A stretch of DNA of 9,182 nt from an uncultured bacterium. GTDB lineage: Bacteria; Pseudomonadota; Alphaproteobacteria; SP197. Within the stretch, counting starts at the first letter, position 1, and each line of letters begins with the position of its first letter. The stretch covers positions 1-9,182 of the forward strand of contig CALLQH010000214.1 of NCBI GenBank assembly GCA_938014945.1. Direction: 5' to 3'. Below, in pieces: positions 1 to 6,773 of this stretch. Made by a program: the position numbers and the translations under genes. The notes below the pieces were generated by a model. That model saw only the letters and a list, made by a program, of their open reading frames with translations, made no database searches and had not been told where the DNA came from.

Positions 1-291
1 GGCGGCGGGCAGATGGGCCATCCGCACGAACAGCGGCCCCTGCGGATCGGAAAGCCAGCCCGGCACCTTCTTCAGCATGCCGGGCATCCCGAGCGGCACG
101 ACCGAACCCGGGCAGATGCCGCCCGCATTGCCGAAGGAGCAGCGGTTGCCCGGTTCGTCCTCGTCGATCACGGTCACGTCGTGACCTTCGCGGATCAGCC
201 AGCTTGCCGCGCAGATGCCGACGATACCGGCGCCGATGATGGTGACCGGGCCGCCCTGGGGTGCGGTCCCGGGCGTGCTGTCAGGGGGCAT
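1..291 (-). CDS. FAD-dependent D-amino-acid dehydrogenase/oxidase (DadA/DAO family), N-terminal part, cut by window edge
   Basis: Only the first 97 residues are present; the frame runs open through base 1, whereas family members are usually about 410-430 residues. The N-terminus carries the FAD-binding Rossmann start: a beta strand, then GAGIVG at residues 20-25, with an acidic stretch (VIDEDEPG) at the end of the second strand around residues 41-48 where the FAD ribose is normally held. The following NRCSFGNAGGICPGSVVPL (49-67) is typical of DadA-like enzymes, which oxidise D-amino or imino acids at the membrane or in the cytoplasm, passing electrons to quinone or oxygen. The ATG at 291 overlaps the aldolase stop by 11 bases, which suggests coupled translation; a weak GGGAG lies 12 bases upstream. 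It is the last visible gene of the operon. A sarcosine- or glycine-oxidase-like role is possible. A product of the racemase two genes upstream is an attractive but unproven substrate. Confidence 0.85.
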   Translation of the reverse strand, partial: MPPDSTPGTAPQGGPVTIIGAGIVGICAASWLIREGHDVTVIDEDEPGNRCSFGNAGGICPGSVVPLGMPGMLKKVPGWLSDPQGPLFVRMAHLPAA

Positions 292-1063
292 TCTTGGCGG
301 GTGCTCCCGCGCGCAGCGCCTTGATGGTGTTGGCGGCAGACCACTGGATCAGGCGCAGGTCCGACAGGATCGTGATGAAGGTGTAGCCCGCCTTCTGCAT
401 CTTCTTTGCATAGGCGACCGATCCGGTATGGATGCCCCCGGGAATGCCGTGGTGCTTGCAGCGCGCGGCGATGTGCTTGATCGCCTTCATCACCTTGGGG
501 AATTCGGGATCGAAGCCCGCGGCGTGGCCGAGACTTACCGAAAGATCCGAGGGACCGACGAAGATGCCGTCCAGTCCCGGCGTGGTGAGGATCTCGTCGA
601 GGTTGTCGACGGCCTGGGCGGTCTCGATCATGGCGATGGCGAGCACCGTCTCGTTGGCTTTCACGATGTAGTCGGAGCCCGCGTACATCGCGGCACGAAT
701 GGGGCCCACGCTGCGGTAGCCGTCGGGGTGATAACGGCAGGCACCGATGAAACGTTCGGCCTCCTCGCGGCTGTTGATCATGGGGCAGATGATGCCCATG
801 GCCCCGGCATCCAGCAGCTTCTGTATCATCACCGGTTCGTTCCACGGGCAGCGCGCCAGCGGCGTCGTGTCCGTCTGGGTGATCGCCTGGAGCATCACCA
901 CCGCATCGGAATAGTCGATGAGGCCATGCTGCAGGTCGATGCAGACGCTGTCCCAGTCCTGGCGCGCCATGACCTCGGCGTTGACGCTGCTGGGGCAGGC
1001 GATCCAGCCGTTGAACACGGTGCCGCCCTTGCTCCAGATGGTCCTGACCTTGTTCTCGATCAT
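281..1063 (-). CDS. HpcH/HpaI family aldolase (2,4-dihydroxyhept-2-ene-1,7-dioate / 4-hydroxy-2-oxo-acid aldolase type)
   Basis: This 260-residue protein is a class II, metal-dependent aldolase of the phosphoenolpyruvate/pyruvate barrel superfamily. Such enzymes cleave 4-hydroxy-2-oxo acids to pyruvate (or a similar 2-oxo acid) and an aldehyde. Residues matching E. coli HpaI are in place: His46 in DLQHG, Arg71 in LARCPW, metal ligand Glu147 in AMIETAQAV and metal ligand Asp173 in FVGPSDLS. Length fits the family (about 250-270). I chose the ATG at 1063 because AAGGAG sits six bases upstream and the protein then starts like its relatives (MIENKV). An ATG at 1108 in the same frame would add 15 non-conserved residues, but it overlaps the GMC stop as ATGA and cannot be fully excluded. 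The gene overlaps the downstream dehydrogenase by 11 bases. The natural substrate is unknown; citrate-lyase-beta-like annotations would be the main alternative but fit less well. Confidence 0.93.
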   Translation of the reverse strand: MIENKVRTIWSKGGTVFNGWIACPSSVNAEVMARQDWDSVCIDLQHGLIDYSDAVVMLQAITQTDTTPLARCPWNEPVMIQKLLDAGAMGIICPMINSREEAERFIGACRYHPDGYRSVGPIRAAMYAGSDYIVKANETVLAIAMIETAQAVDNLDEILTTPGLDGIFVGPSDLSVSLGHAAGFDPEFPKVMKAIKHIAARCKHHGIPGGIHTGSVAYAKKMQKAGYTFITILSDLRLIQWSAANTIKALRAGAPAKNAP

Positions 1064-1069
1064 GTCGTT

Positions 1070-1075
1070 CTCCTT
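1070..1075 (-). promoter_or_regulatory. Ribosome binding site deciding the aldolase start
   Basis: AAGGAG on the minus strand lies six bases before the ATG at 1063. It is a near-ideal Shine-Dalgarno site and favours the 260-residue aldolase over the longer form starting at 1108, inside which this site would be coding. Confidence 0.8.
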
Positions 1076-1104
1076 CTTTGTGTCGTCTGGCGCGGTGCCG
1101 GCGG

Positions 1105-2805
1105 TCATAGCCCCATGATCGCGTCCGAGGCCTTCTCGGCAATCATGATCGTGGGCAGGTTGGTGTTGCAGCTGGGCACGCAGGGCATGATCGAGGCGTC
1201 GACCACGTGCAGGCCCTCGACGCCGATGACGGCGCAGCCCGGATCGACCACGGCGTGCGGGTCGTCAGCCGCGCCCATGCGGTTGGTGGCGCTGGCATGC
1301 CAGCTGCCGCAGGCCTTCTCGCGCACCCATTCGGTGAGGCCCTGGGGATCGTTGATCAGGCTGTGGATGTCGATGCCGGGGCTGACATGGCGTTCCATCA
1401 TCCAGCGCCGGGTCGGCGGGAAGTCTAGCATCAGCGCGGCGGCCTTGGTCTGCAGCCAGTTGGAGGTGCTGACCACGGCCAGATCGCGCGCCTTCTCCGA
1501 GAAGGTCGAGGGGAACAGGCCGTGCAGGCCCCGGGAAACCTCCGGGCGCGTCATGATGCGATAGGAAAAACGCACCGCATCGACCAGGCGGTCGAGGTCG
1601 CGGCTGTCGCTGAACTGGTTGAAGTGGATTTCCGGCTCGACCGTAGGGTCGGGTGAGGCGAGCTTCACCTCGCCTTCCGAAAAGGTCTTGTTGACCACGA
1701 TGACGAGGCCCGCCAGCAGGTGGCCCAGGGGATGCCAGCCGCCCCGGCCGTTGGCGATGAGGAACATGTCGCCTGCCGGGCAGTCGCCGTGACCGGAGGA
1801 GTAACGCATGCCCATGTGAATGTGGCGGCGCATGCCGGCAGGCATCCGCCAGCTGCGCTGGACATGGCCGATCAGGGTGCAGGTGGGATGGTCCTGCAGG
1901 CCCTGGCCGACGCCGGGCCGGTCGGCAATCACATCGATGCCCATGTCGGCCAGATGACGCCCCGGACCGATGCCCGAACGCATGAGCATTGGCGGGCTGT
2001 GAAAGGCGCCGCAGCACAGAATCACGTCGCGCGCGGCAACATGGCTCTTCTCGCCGCCGCGGACGATGGCAACGCCCGTGGCGCGCCGGCCCTCGAAGGT
2101 GACGCGCTCGACCATGACCTGGGGCCAGATCTCCAGGTTCGGCCGCGCCCGCGTCCTTTCATCCAGATAGGCGATGGCGGTGGAGACGCGGGTACCGTCG
2201 CGCGCGCCGCCGGGCCGGTTGTTGATTGCCATGGGAAAGAGACCGTCGCCGAACTCCGCGTTGTGGTCCTCGAGCTCTCTGACCCCTTCGGCCAGCATCG
2301 CCTTGCGTGCGGCCTTTGCGAAACCCGGCCACTCGGGCTCGCGGATGCGCCGGATCGGGAAGGGGCCTTCCCTGCCGTGCAGCGGGCCGTCGTAGTCGAG
2401 GTCGGTCTCGGCGCGCTTGAAGTAGGGCAGCACCTCCTCGAAGGACCAGCCTTTGGCGCCGCGCGCCGCCCACTCGTCGTAGTCGGAAGGGTTGCCGCGG
2501 ATCGCCATCATGCCGTTGATGCTGGAGCCGCCGCCCATCAGGCGCGCCTGCTCGTAGCGGCGCCGCACGAAGGGCCGGTTGCCGCGCAGAGCCTCGTAGT
2601 CGACGCGCAGGTCGCGCCAGTGCCAGGCGCTGTTGAAGTAGGCGATGCTGGGATAGGCATCGAGCACCGCGGCGGGCACCTGCCCCGGCGGCGTGTCGGC
2701 GCCTGCCTCCAGCAACAGGACACGGCGGCCGGGATCGGCCGAAAGCCGGTTGGCGAGCACCGCGCCCGCCGAGCCGCCGCCGACGATGACGTGGTCCCAG
2801 GTCAC
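1105..2805 (-). CDS. GMC family FAD-dependent oxidoreductase (choline dehydrogenase-like)
   Basis: A 566-residue flavoprotein of the glucose-methanol-choline family, which oxidises primary or secondary alcohols with FAD. The FAD-binding GGGSAG is at residues 9-14 with the strand-2 end LLLEAG near 30-35. The first GMC signature covers GGGSSINGMMAIRG (91-104) and the second covers CGAFHSPPMLMRSGIG (265-280). The active-site pair is His503 in GSWHASAT and Asn547 in CNTNLPT, the usual His/Asn arrangement. Length is normal for the family. The start is taken as GTG at 2805, which forms GTGA with the racemase stop (4-base overlap) and places the Rossmann fold three residues in. The open frame continues upstream to 3255, but that stretch only mirrors the racemase in another frame. 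No strong Shine-Dalgarno site is seen, so translation probably depends on coupling. Likely substrate: a hydroxylated intermediate or the imported compound; choline itself is not implied. Confidence 0.94.
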   Translation of the reverse strand: MTWDHVIVGGGSAGAVLANRLSADPGRRVLLLEAGADTPPGQVPAAVLDAYPSIAYFNSAWHWRDLRVDYEALRGNRPFVRRRYEQARLMGGGSSINGMMAIRGNPSDYDEWAARGAKGWSFEEVLPYFKRAETDLDYDGPLHGREGPFPIRRIREPEWPGFAKAARKAMLAEGVRELEDHNAEFGDGLFPMAINNRPGGARDGTRVSTAIAYLDERTRARPNLEIWPQVMVERVTFEGRRATGVAIVRGGEKSHVAARDVILCCGAFHSPPMLMRSGIGPGRHLADMGIDVIADRPGVGQGLQDHPTCTLIGHVQRSWRMPAGMRRHIHMGMRYSSGHGDCPAGDMFLIANGRGGWHPLGHLLAGLVIVVNKTFSEGEVKLASPDPTVEPEIHFNQFSDSRDLDRLVDAVRFSYRIMTRPEVSRGLHGLFPSTFSEKARDLAVVSTSNWLQTKAAALMLDFPPTRRWMMERHVSPGIDIHSLINDPQGLTEWVREKACGSWHASATNRMGAADDPHAVVDPGCAVIGVEGLHVVDASIMPCVPSCNTNLPTIMIAEKASDAIMGL

Positions 2806-3749
2806 CGGCACAGGAAACCGGCCGCGAGCGGATCGGCGTCCTCCACCACCAGCGTCGAATAGGCGCTGAGAAAGGCCTCGCCGTTGATGCGGGGAACGAT
2901 GCCTTCGTCCGTCGTCTCCTCGATGCGGCAGATGTAGCGCGTGCCGAGGATGCCTTCGGCGACAAAGGTCTCGCCGACGTCGAGCAGGCCGCCGGCATGG
3001 AGCGCGGAAAGCCGCGCGCTGGTGCCGGTGCCGCAGGGCGAGCGATCGAACTTGTGGGCCTCCAGCACCACCAGGTGCTGCGCCCTGCCGCGGCCGAGAT
3101 CGCGGTAGAACAGCACGGACCCCGCGGGCTCCGGCAGCTCGGCATTGACCGCCTGCTTGATCGCCGCGGCCTTGCGGCAGAGCTCCCCGGCGCGGTCCGG
3201 TTCGATGGAAAGCCCCAGAGCGTCGGCATCGACCAGGGCGAAACGTCCCCCGCAATAGGCGACCTGCAGGTCGATGCTGCCCAGCCCGTCGACCGCCACG
3301 GTCATGGCCGGCACTTCCAGGCGGGCGGGCACGTTGCGGATCGAGGCGGTGATCGCACCGTTCTGGGCGCGGCTGACGCCCACGGTGACGATGCCTGCCG
3401 GGGTCTCCAGGGTGAAGCTCGTGGCTTGCTCACCGAGCATCACCTGGCCGCTGGCGACCAGGGTCCGCGCAAGGCCGATGGTCGCGTGGCCGCACATGTC
3501 CAGATAGACGTAGGAGGAGATGAAAAAGGCGCCGAAATCGGCCGCACTGCTTTCGGTCAGGATGGCGCCGACCATGGCGGCATGGCCGCGCGGCTCATGC
3601 AGCAGCTGCGGGCGCAGGTGATCGAGCCGATTGCGGAAATCGTCACGGCGTTCCAGAACGCTGGCGCCGCGCACCGGCGGCAGGCCGCCCAGGATGGCGC
3701 GGGTGGGGTGGCCGGCGGTGTGGGTGTCGATGACCTGATAGGTCGCCAT
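2802..3749 (-). CDS. Proline racemase / 4-hydroxyproline 2-epimerase family protein
   Basis: A 315-residue member of the proline racemase family. The family includes proline racemase, 4-hydroxyproline 2-epimerase and trans-3-hydroxyproline dehydratase. Both catalytic cysteines of the two-base mechanism are present: Cys86 in DMCGHATIG and Cys239 in DRSPCGTGTSA, with the conserved Asp235. The dehydratase branch lacks the second cysteine (Thr instead), so a racemase/epimerase is more likely. HTAGHPTR (10-17) and HEPRGH (51-56) are further family blocks. The usual Asp of the EPRGHxDM block is Ala here (HAAM, 56-59). The ATG at 3749 is 26 bases after the monooxygenase stop, with only a distant GGGGAAGG upstream. 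The gene overlaps the GMC start by 4 bases. It probably inverts the alpha carbon of an imported imino or amino acid in the cytoplasm, feeding the D-specific flavoenzyme at the end of the operon; that coupling is inference. Confidence 0.92.
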   Translation of the reverse strand: MATYQVIDTHTAGHPTRAILGGLPPVRGASVLERRDDFRNRLDHLRPQLLHEPRGHAAMVGAILTESSAADFGAFFISSYVYLDMCGHATIGLARTLVASGQVMLGEQATSFTLETPAGIVTVGVSRAQNGAITASIRNVPARLEVPAMTVAVDGLGSIDLQVAYCGGRFALVDADALGLSIEPDRAGELCRKAAAIKQAVNAELPEPAGSVLFYRDLGRGRAQHLVVLEAHKFDRSPCGTGTSARLSALHAGGLLDVGETFVAEGILGTRYICRIEETTDEGIVPRINGEAFLSAYSTLVVEDADPLAAGFLCR

Positions 3750-3775
3750 GAACGTGCCGTGTGCCTTCCCCGCGC

Positions 3776-4858
3776 CTACTGCGCCGCCATCTGGCCGAGG
3801 TCCGGGCCGAAGGCCTTGAGGTCGCCGACCTCTGCCTCGACCATGGGCAGGACGTCACGCACGAAACGTTCCATGGAGCGGCGCGCCGCAGTCCCCTCGA
3901 TGTTGCCCGACTGCATGAAGCAGCTGTAGTGGCTCGGCCGCACGGCCTTCAGCTCGGCAATCATACGCTCGGCGACGGTCTCGGCGTTGCCCATGGGCAG
4001 GATGTCGCGGATCTGTTCGGGCGTGGGCTCGCCCTCGTACGGCTGGGCCACCAGCTCGAAGCCATTGAGCTTCTCGTAATTGCCGCGGAACGCCATGACC
4101 AGGCGGGCGGTGTAGAGGGACTGGGCAGCGGCATGGAGCGCCTCGTCGGGATCGTCGGTGACGAAGACGCTACGCTGCATGCCGAAGGGCACGTCGCTGC
4201 CCTGCCAGCCCGCCTTGCGGAACTGCTCCACGACGTGATTCTTCACCTTCAGCATCACCTCCACCGGCTGGCCGCCGACCGTGGCGATGGGCGTGTAGCC
4301 GCGCCGGCAGGAACGCTCCAGATAGGCCGGTTCGTTGCCCGCGATGTAGACGCGGGGATTGTCCTGCATCATGCGCACGCCGATGGGCGTGGGCGGAATG
4401 TGGAAGTGTTTGCCCTCATAGGTCACCTGGCCGGTTTCCAGGGCCATCTCCAGGATGTCCATGAACTCGTGGGTGATCGCCCAGTTCTCCTTCAGGTCGA
4501 CGCCGAAGCGGTCGAACTCGTAGCCCTGATAGCCCGAGCCCAGGCCGATCACGGCGCGACCGCCCGAAAGGATGTCGAGCATGCCCAGTTCCTGGATGAC
4601 GCGCATGGGATGGTAGAGCGGCGTCACCAGAACGGCGGCGCCCAGCGCGATGCGGCTGGTCACGCCCGCGCAGTGGCCGGCCATCATCAGCGGCGAGGGG
4701 CACATGCAGTAATTGCCGAAGTGGTGCTCGGCGAACCAGGCGACGTCGAAGCCGCCGGCCTCGGCATCCTTCACCAGGCCGATGGTGTCCTCGTAGATCG
4801 TGCTGGGCGCGCGCGTGGTATCGCGCAGCGGCATCAGAGAGAAAAGTCCCAGTTCCAT
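3776..4858 (-). CDS. LLM class (bacterial luciferase-like) flavin-dependent oxidoreductase
   Basis: A 360-residue protein of the luciferase-like monooxygenase superfamily, whose members use reduced FMN and oxygen to hydroxylate, cleave or otherwise oxidise organic substrates. Visible features are the short N-terminal barrel strand MELGLFSLMP, the WFAEHHF motif at 41-47 shared with LuxA-like and related monooxygenases, and DILSGGRAVIGLGSGYQ (95-111), the family's flavin phosphate-binding region. Length fits. The ATG at 4858 is preceded at eight bases by GAGGAG, the best leader among the enzyme genes, so this may be an independent translation entry point. It lies 29 bases after the ATPase stop and 26 before the racemase. 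No partner flavin reductase is visible in the window; FMNH2 would have to come from elsewhere, or the enzyme could be F420-dependent, as some members are. The substrate cannot be named. Confidence 0.93.
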   Translation of the reverse strand: MELGLFSLMPLRDTTRAPSTIYEDTIGLVKDAEAGGFDVAWFAEHHFGNYCMCPSPLMMAGHCAGVTSRIALGAAVLVTPLYHPMRVIQELGMLDILSGGRAVIGLGSGYQGYEFDRFGVDLKENWAITHEFMDILEMALETGQVTYEGKHFHIPPTPIGVRMMQDNPRVYIAGNEPAYLERSCRRGYTPIATVGGQPVEVMLKVKNHVVEQFRKAGWQGSDVPFGMQRSVFVTDDPDEALHAAAQSLYTARLVMAFRGNYEKLNGFELVAQPYEGEPTPEQIRDILPMGNAETVAERMIAELKAVRPSHYSCFMQSGNIEGTAARRSMERFVRDVLPMVEAEVGDLKAFGPDLGQMAAQ

Positions 4859-4866
4859 CGTTCAGG

Positions 4867-4872
4867 CTCCTC
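4867..4872 (-). promoter_or_regulatory. Strong ribosome binding site of the LLM oxidoreductase gene
   Basis: GAGGAG on the minus strand lies eight bases before the ATG at 4858. It follows directly after a small GC hairpin (4873-4886), so pairing there could influence access to this site. Confidence 0.75.
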
Positions 4873-4886
4873 GCGGGCGGTCCCGC
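4873..4886 (-). other. Small GC-rich hairpin between transporter and enzyme genes
   Basis: Arms GCGGG (4873-4877) and CCCGC (4882-4886) with a 4-base loop lie between the ATPase stop at 4888 and the monooxygenase leader. No T tract follows on the transcribed strand, so it is not an intrinsic terminator. It could be a processing or stability element separating transporter from enzyme mRNA, or chance in GC-rich DNA. Confidence 0.35.
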
Positions 4887-4887
4887 C

Positions 4888-5967
4888 TCAATCGTCGTCA
4901 ACCAGCAGGGTGTCTTCTGCGCGCCATGATGCAAAGACCGTGGCGCCGATGTCGAACATCTCGATGCCGCGCACCGAGGGCGTGCGCTGGGTGATGATGC
5001 AGTCGGGCGCCAGTTCGACGCGGTAGCGCAGGCTGCCGGCGGTATAGGTCGCATCCACCACCCTGCCCTGCAGCACATTGTCGTGTTCGGGCCGGCTCGA
5101 TGTCAGCGCCACCGCCTCCGGGCGGACGCAGACGCAATGGCCCTCGTGGCCCTGCGTTGCCGCGCAGACCAGAGAGAAGCCGTGGCGCGTGGCGATCAGC
5201 GAACCCCCGGCGTGGGGCGATACGCTCTCGATGTCGAAGATGTTGGCCTCGCCCAGGAAACTGGCCACGAAGCGGGCCACGGGATGTTCGTAGAGATCGC
5301 GCGGCGAGCCGATCTGCACGATGCGGCCGTGGTTCATGATGGCGATGCGGTCCGACATGGCCGCCGCCTCGGCCTGATCGTGGGTGACATAGAGCACGGT
5401 GGAGCCGAGCACGGTCTGGAACTGCTTGACCTCGTCCTGCATGGCCTCGCGCAGGTTCTTGTCGAGCGCGGAGAGCGGCTCGTCCATCAGCAGCATCAGG
5501 GGGTCGTAGACGGCCGCGCGGGCGAGTGCGATGCGCTGCTGCTGGCCGCCCGAAAGCTGGCCCGGCTTGCGCTGCGCCATCTCCTCGAGCTGGACCAGCT
5601 TCAGCATCTTCTTCACCCGCTCGGCGATCTCCGCCCTGGGCGTCTTCCGCATGCGCAGGGGAAAGCCGATGTTCTGGGCGACCGTCATGTGGGGGAAGAG
5701 GGCGTAATTCTGGAAGACCATGCCGATGTTGCGCTGGAACGGCGGCTCACCCACCACGTTGCGCCCGTCGATCACGATCTGCCCCGATGTCGGCGGCACA
5801 TAGCCGGCGGTGACGCCCAGCAGGGTTGTCTTGCCCGAGCCGCTGGGGCCGATGATGGAGAAGAACTCGCCCGCCTCGATCGTCAGACTGGTCGGGCGCA
5901 GGGCTTCCACCGCGCCGTAACGCTTCGAGATGTCGATGTATTCGATTCTAGCGCCTTGGCCGCTCAT
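4888..5967 (-). CDS. ABC transporter ATP-binding protein, spermidine/putrescine (PotA-like) type
   Basis: A 359-residue ATPase that drives import through the two permeases encoded just upstream. All nucleotide-binding motifs are intact: Walker A GPSGSGKTT (40-48), Q-loop Gln86 in FQNYALFPHMTV, signature LSGGQQQR (138-145), Walker B LLMDEP with D-loop SALD (159-169) and switch His196 in VTHDQAEA. Residues from about 240 onward form the extra C-terminal region (TOBE-like, with VRPEAVALTS at 281-290) found in importers for polyamines, opines, 2-aminoethylphosphonate, iron and sugars. The ATG at 5967 overlaps the permease stop as ATGA, a sign of translational coupling; an upstream AAGG is weakly placed. 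The open frame continues upstream to 6828, but that part lies inside the permease gene and is not real. The motifs show the machinery, not the substrate. Confidence 0.96.
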   Translation of the reverse strand: MSGQGARIEYIDISKRYGAVEALRPTSLTIEAGEFFSIIGPSGSGKTTLLGVTAGYVPPTSGQIVIDGRNVVGEPPFQRNIGMVFQNYALFPHMTVAQNIGFPLRMRKTPRAEIAERVKKMLKLVQLEEMAQRKPGQLSGGQQQRIALARAAVYDPLMLLMDEPLSALDKNLREAMQDEVKQFQTVLGSTVLYVTHDQAEAAAMSDRIAIMNHGRIVQIGSPRDLYEHPVARFVASFLGEANIFDIESVSPHAGGSLIATRHGFSLVCAATQGHEGHCVCVRPEAVALTSSRPEHDNVLQGRVVDATYTAGSLRYRVELAPDCIITQRTPSVRGIEMFDIGATVFASWRAEDTLLVDDD

Positions 5968-6773
5968 GACTTGCTTGCCTTGGATAGACGGCGCTGCAGC
6001 AGGGCCACGGCGCCGAACAGGAGGAAGGAGATGCAGAGCACCAGGGTGGTGGCCGCCGCGATGATCGGGGTGACGTACTGGCGCAGGTCCTCCCACAGCA
6101 GGCGGGGCAGGGTCCGCGTCTCCGGGCTGGTGAGGAAGAGGGCGATGATCAGTTCGTCGAAGGAGAAGGTGAAGGCCAGGATCCCGCCCACGATCACGCC
6201 GACGCGGATCATCGGGAAGGTGACGTGCCAGAAGGTCGACCACCAGCCCGCACCCAGGGTCATGGCGGCGTACTCGTAGGCCGGGTGGTAGTTCTTCAGC
6301 GATGCCGCGACCGTGATGAAGACGAGCGGAATGCAGATCACCGTGTGGCCGAGGACCACGCCGGGATAACTGCCGGCCAGGCCGAACTTGGCCATGATCG
6401 GATAGAGGCCGATCGCCAGGATGATCTGGGGCAGCATCAGCGGGGCGATGACGACGGCCGACATCGGCCGCGCGCCGAAGAAGCGCCCGCGCACGACGCC
6501 CAGCGCGGCAAGCGTACCCAGTGTCGTCGACAGCAGGGCGACGGGCACGCCGATCTTGATGCTGTTCCAGAACGCCTGGGGATAGTCGTGGCGCTCCAGC
6601 ATCGTCTGGTACCACTGCACCGACCAGCCCGGTGGCGGGAAGGACAGGTAGGACTTCGAGGAGAAGCTCATCGGCACGATCACGAAGGTCGGCATGATGA
6701 GATAGATCAGCACCGCCACCGTGAAGGCGACGAGGAAGACACGGGCGAGCCGCCCTGAGCTGTTCCAGGTCAT
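5964..6773 (-). CDS. ABC transporter permease, PotC-like (second membrane subunit)
   Basis: A 269-residue inner-membrane protein with about six hydrophobic segments (near 11-35, 70-95, 103-127, 136-158, 190-214 and 234-259). The cytoplasmic EAA-type coupling loop is clear at EYAAMTLGAGWWSTFWHV (167-184) followed by FP, the site that docks on the ATPase. The region PPGWSVQWYQTML near 48-59 is typical of PotC-type subunits of the polyamine/opine importer family. The ATG at 6773 shares one base with the stop of the preceding permease (TGATG), and its own stop overlaps the ATPase start. It would pair with the longer permease to form the channel. Confidence 0.95.
   Translation of the reverse strand: MTWNSSGRLARVFLVAFTVAVLIYLIMPTFVIVPMSFSSKSYLSFPPPGWSVQWYQTMLERHDYPQAFWNSIKIGVPVALLSTTLGTLAALGVVRGRFFGARPMSAVVIAPLMLPQIILAIGLYPIMAKFGLAGSYPGVVLGHTVICIPLVFITVAASLKNYHPAYEYAAMTLGAGWWSTFWHVTFPMIRVGVIVGGILAFTFSFDELIIALFLTSPETRTLPRLLWEDLRQYVTPIIAAATTLVLCISFLLFGAVALLQRRLSKASKS

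Noticed and set aside
13..324. 103-codon plus-strand open frame at the left edge
   Set aside because: Antisense to the DadA-like N-terminus, whose GAGIVG motif and family blocks are clear.
215..1564. 449-codon open frame on the plus strand
   Set aside because: It lies antisense to the aldolase and GMC genes, both of which carry full family motifs. The translation is rich in Arg, His, Ala and Gly with no recognisable domain, as expected for a shadow in high-G+C DNA.
2806..3255. Upstream extension of the GMC reading frame
   Set aside because: It is an open but Arg/Gly/Pro-rich frame overlapping the racemase gene. The GMC Rossmann fold begins right at the GTG at 2805, so no fusion is implied.
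3761..5026. 421-codon open frame on the plus strand
   Set aside because: Antisense to the LLM oxidoreductase; His/Asp/Gly-rich composition and no motif point to a codon-bias shadow.
5083..6279. 398-codon open frame on the plus strand
   Set aside because: Antisense to the intact ABC ATPase and part of a permease; no family features and no good leader.
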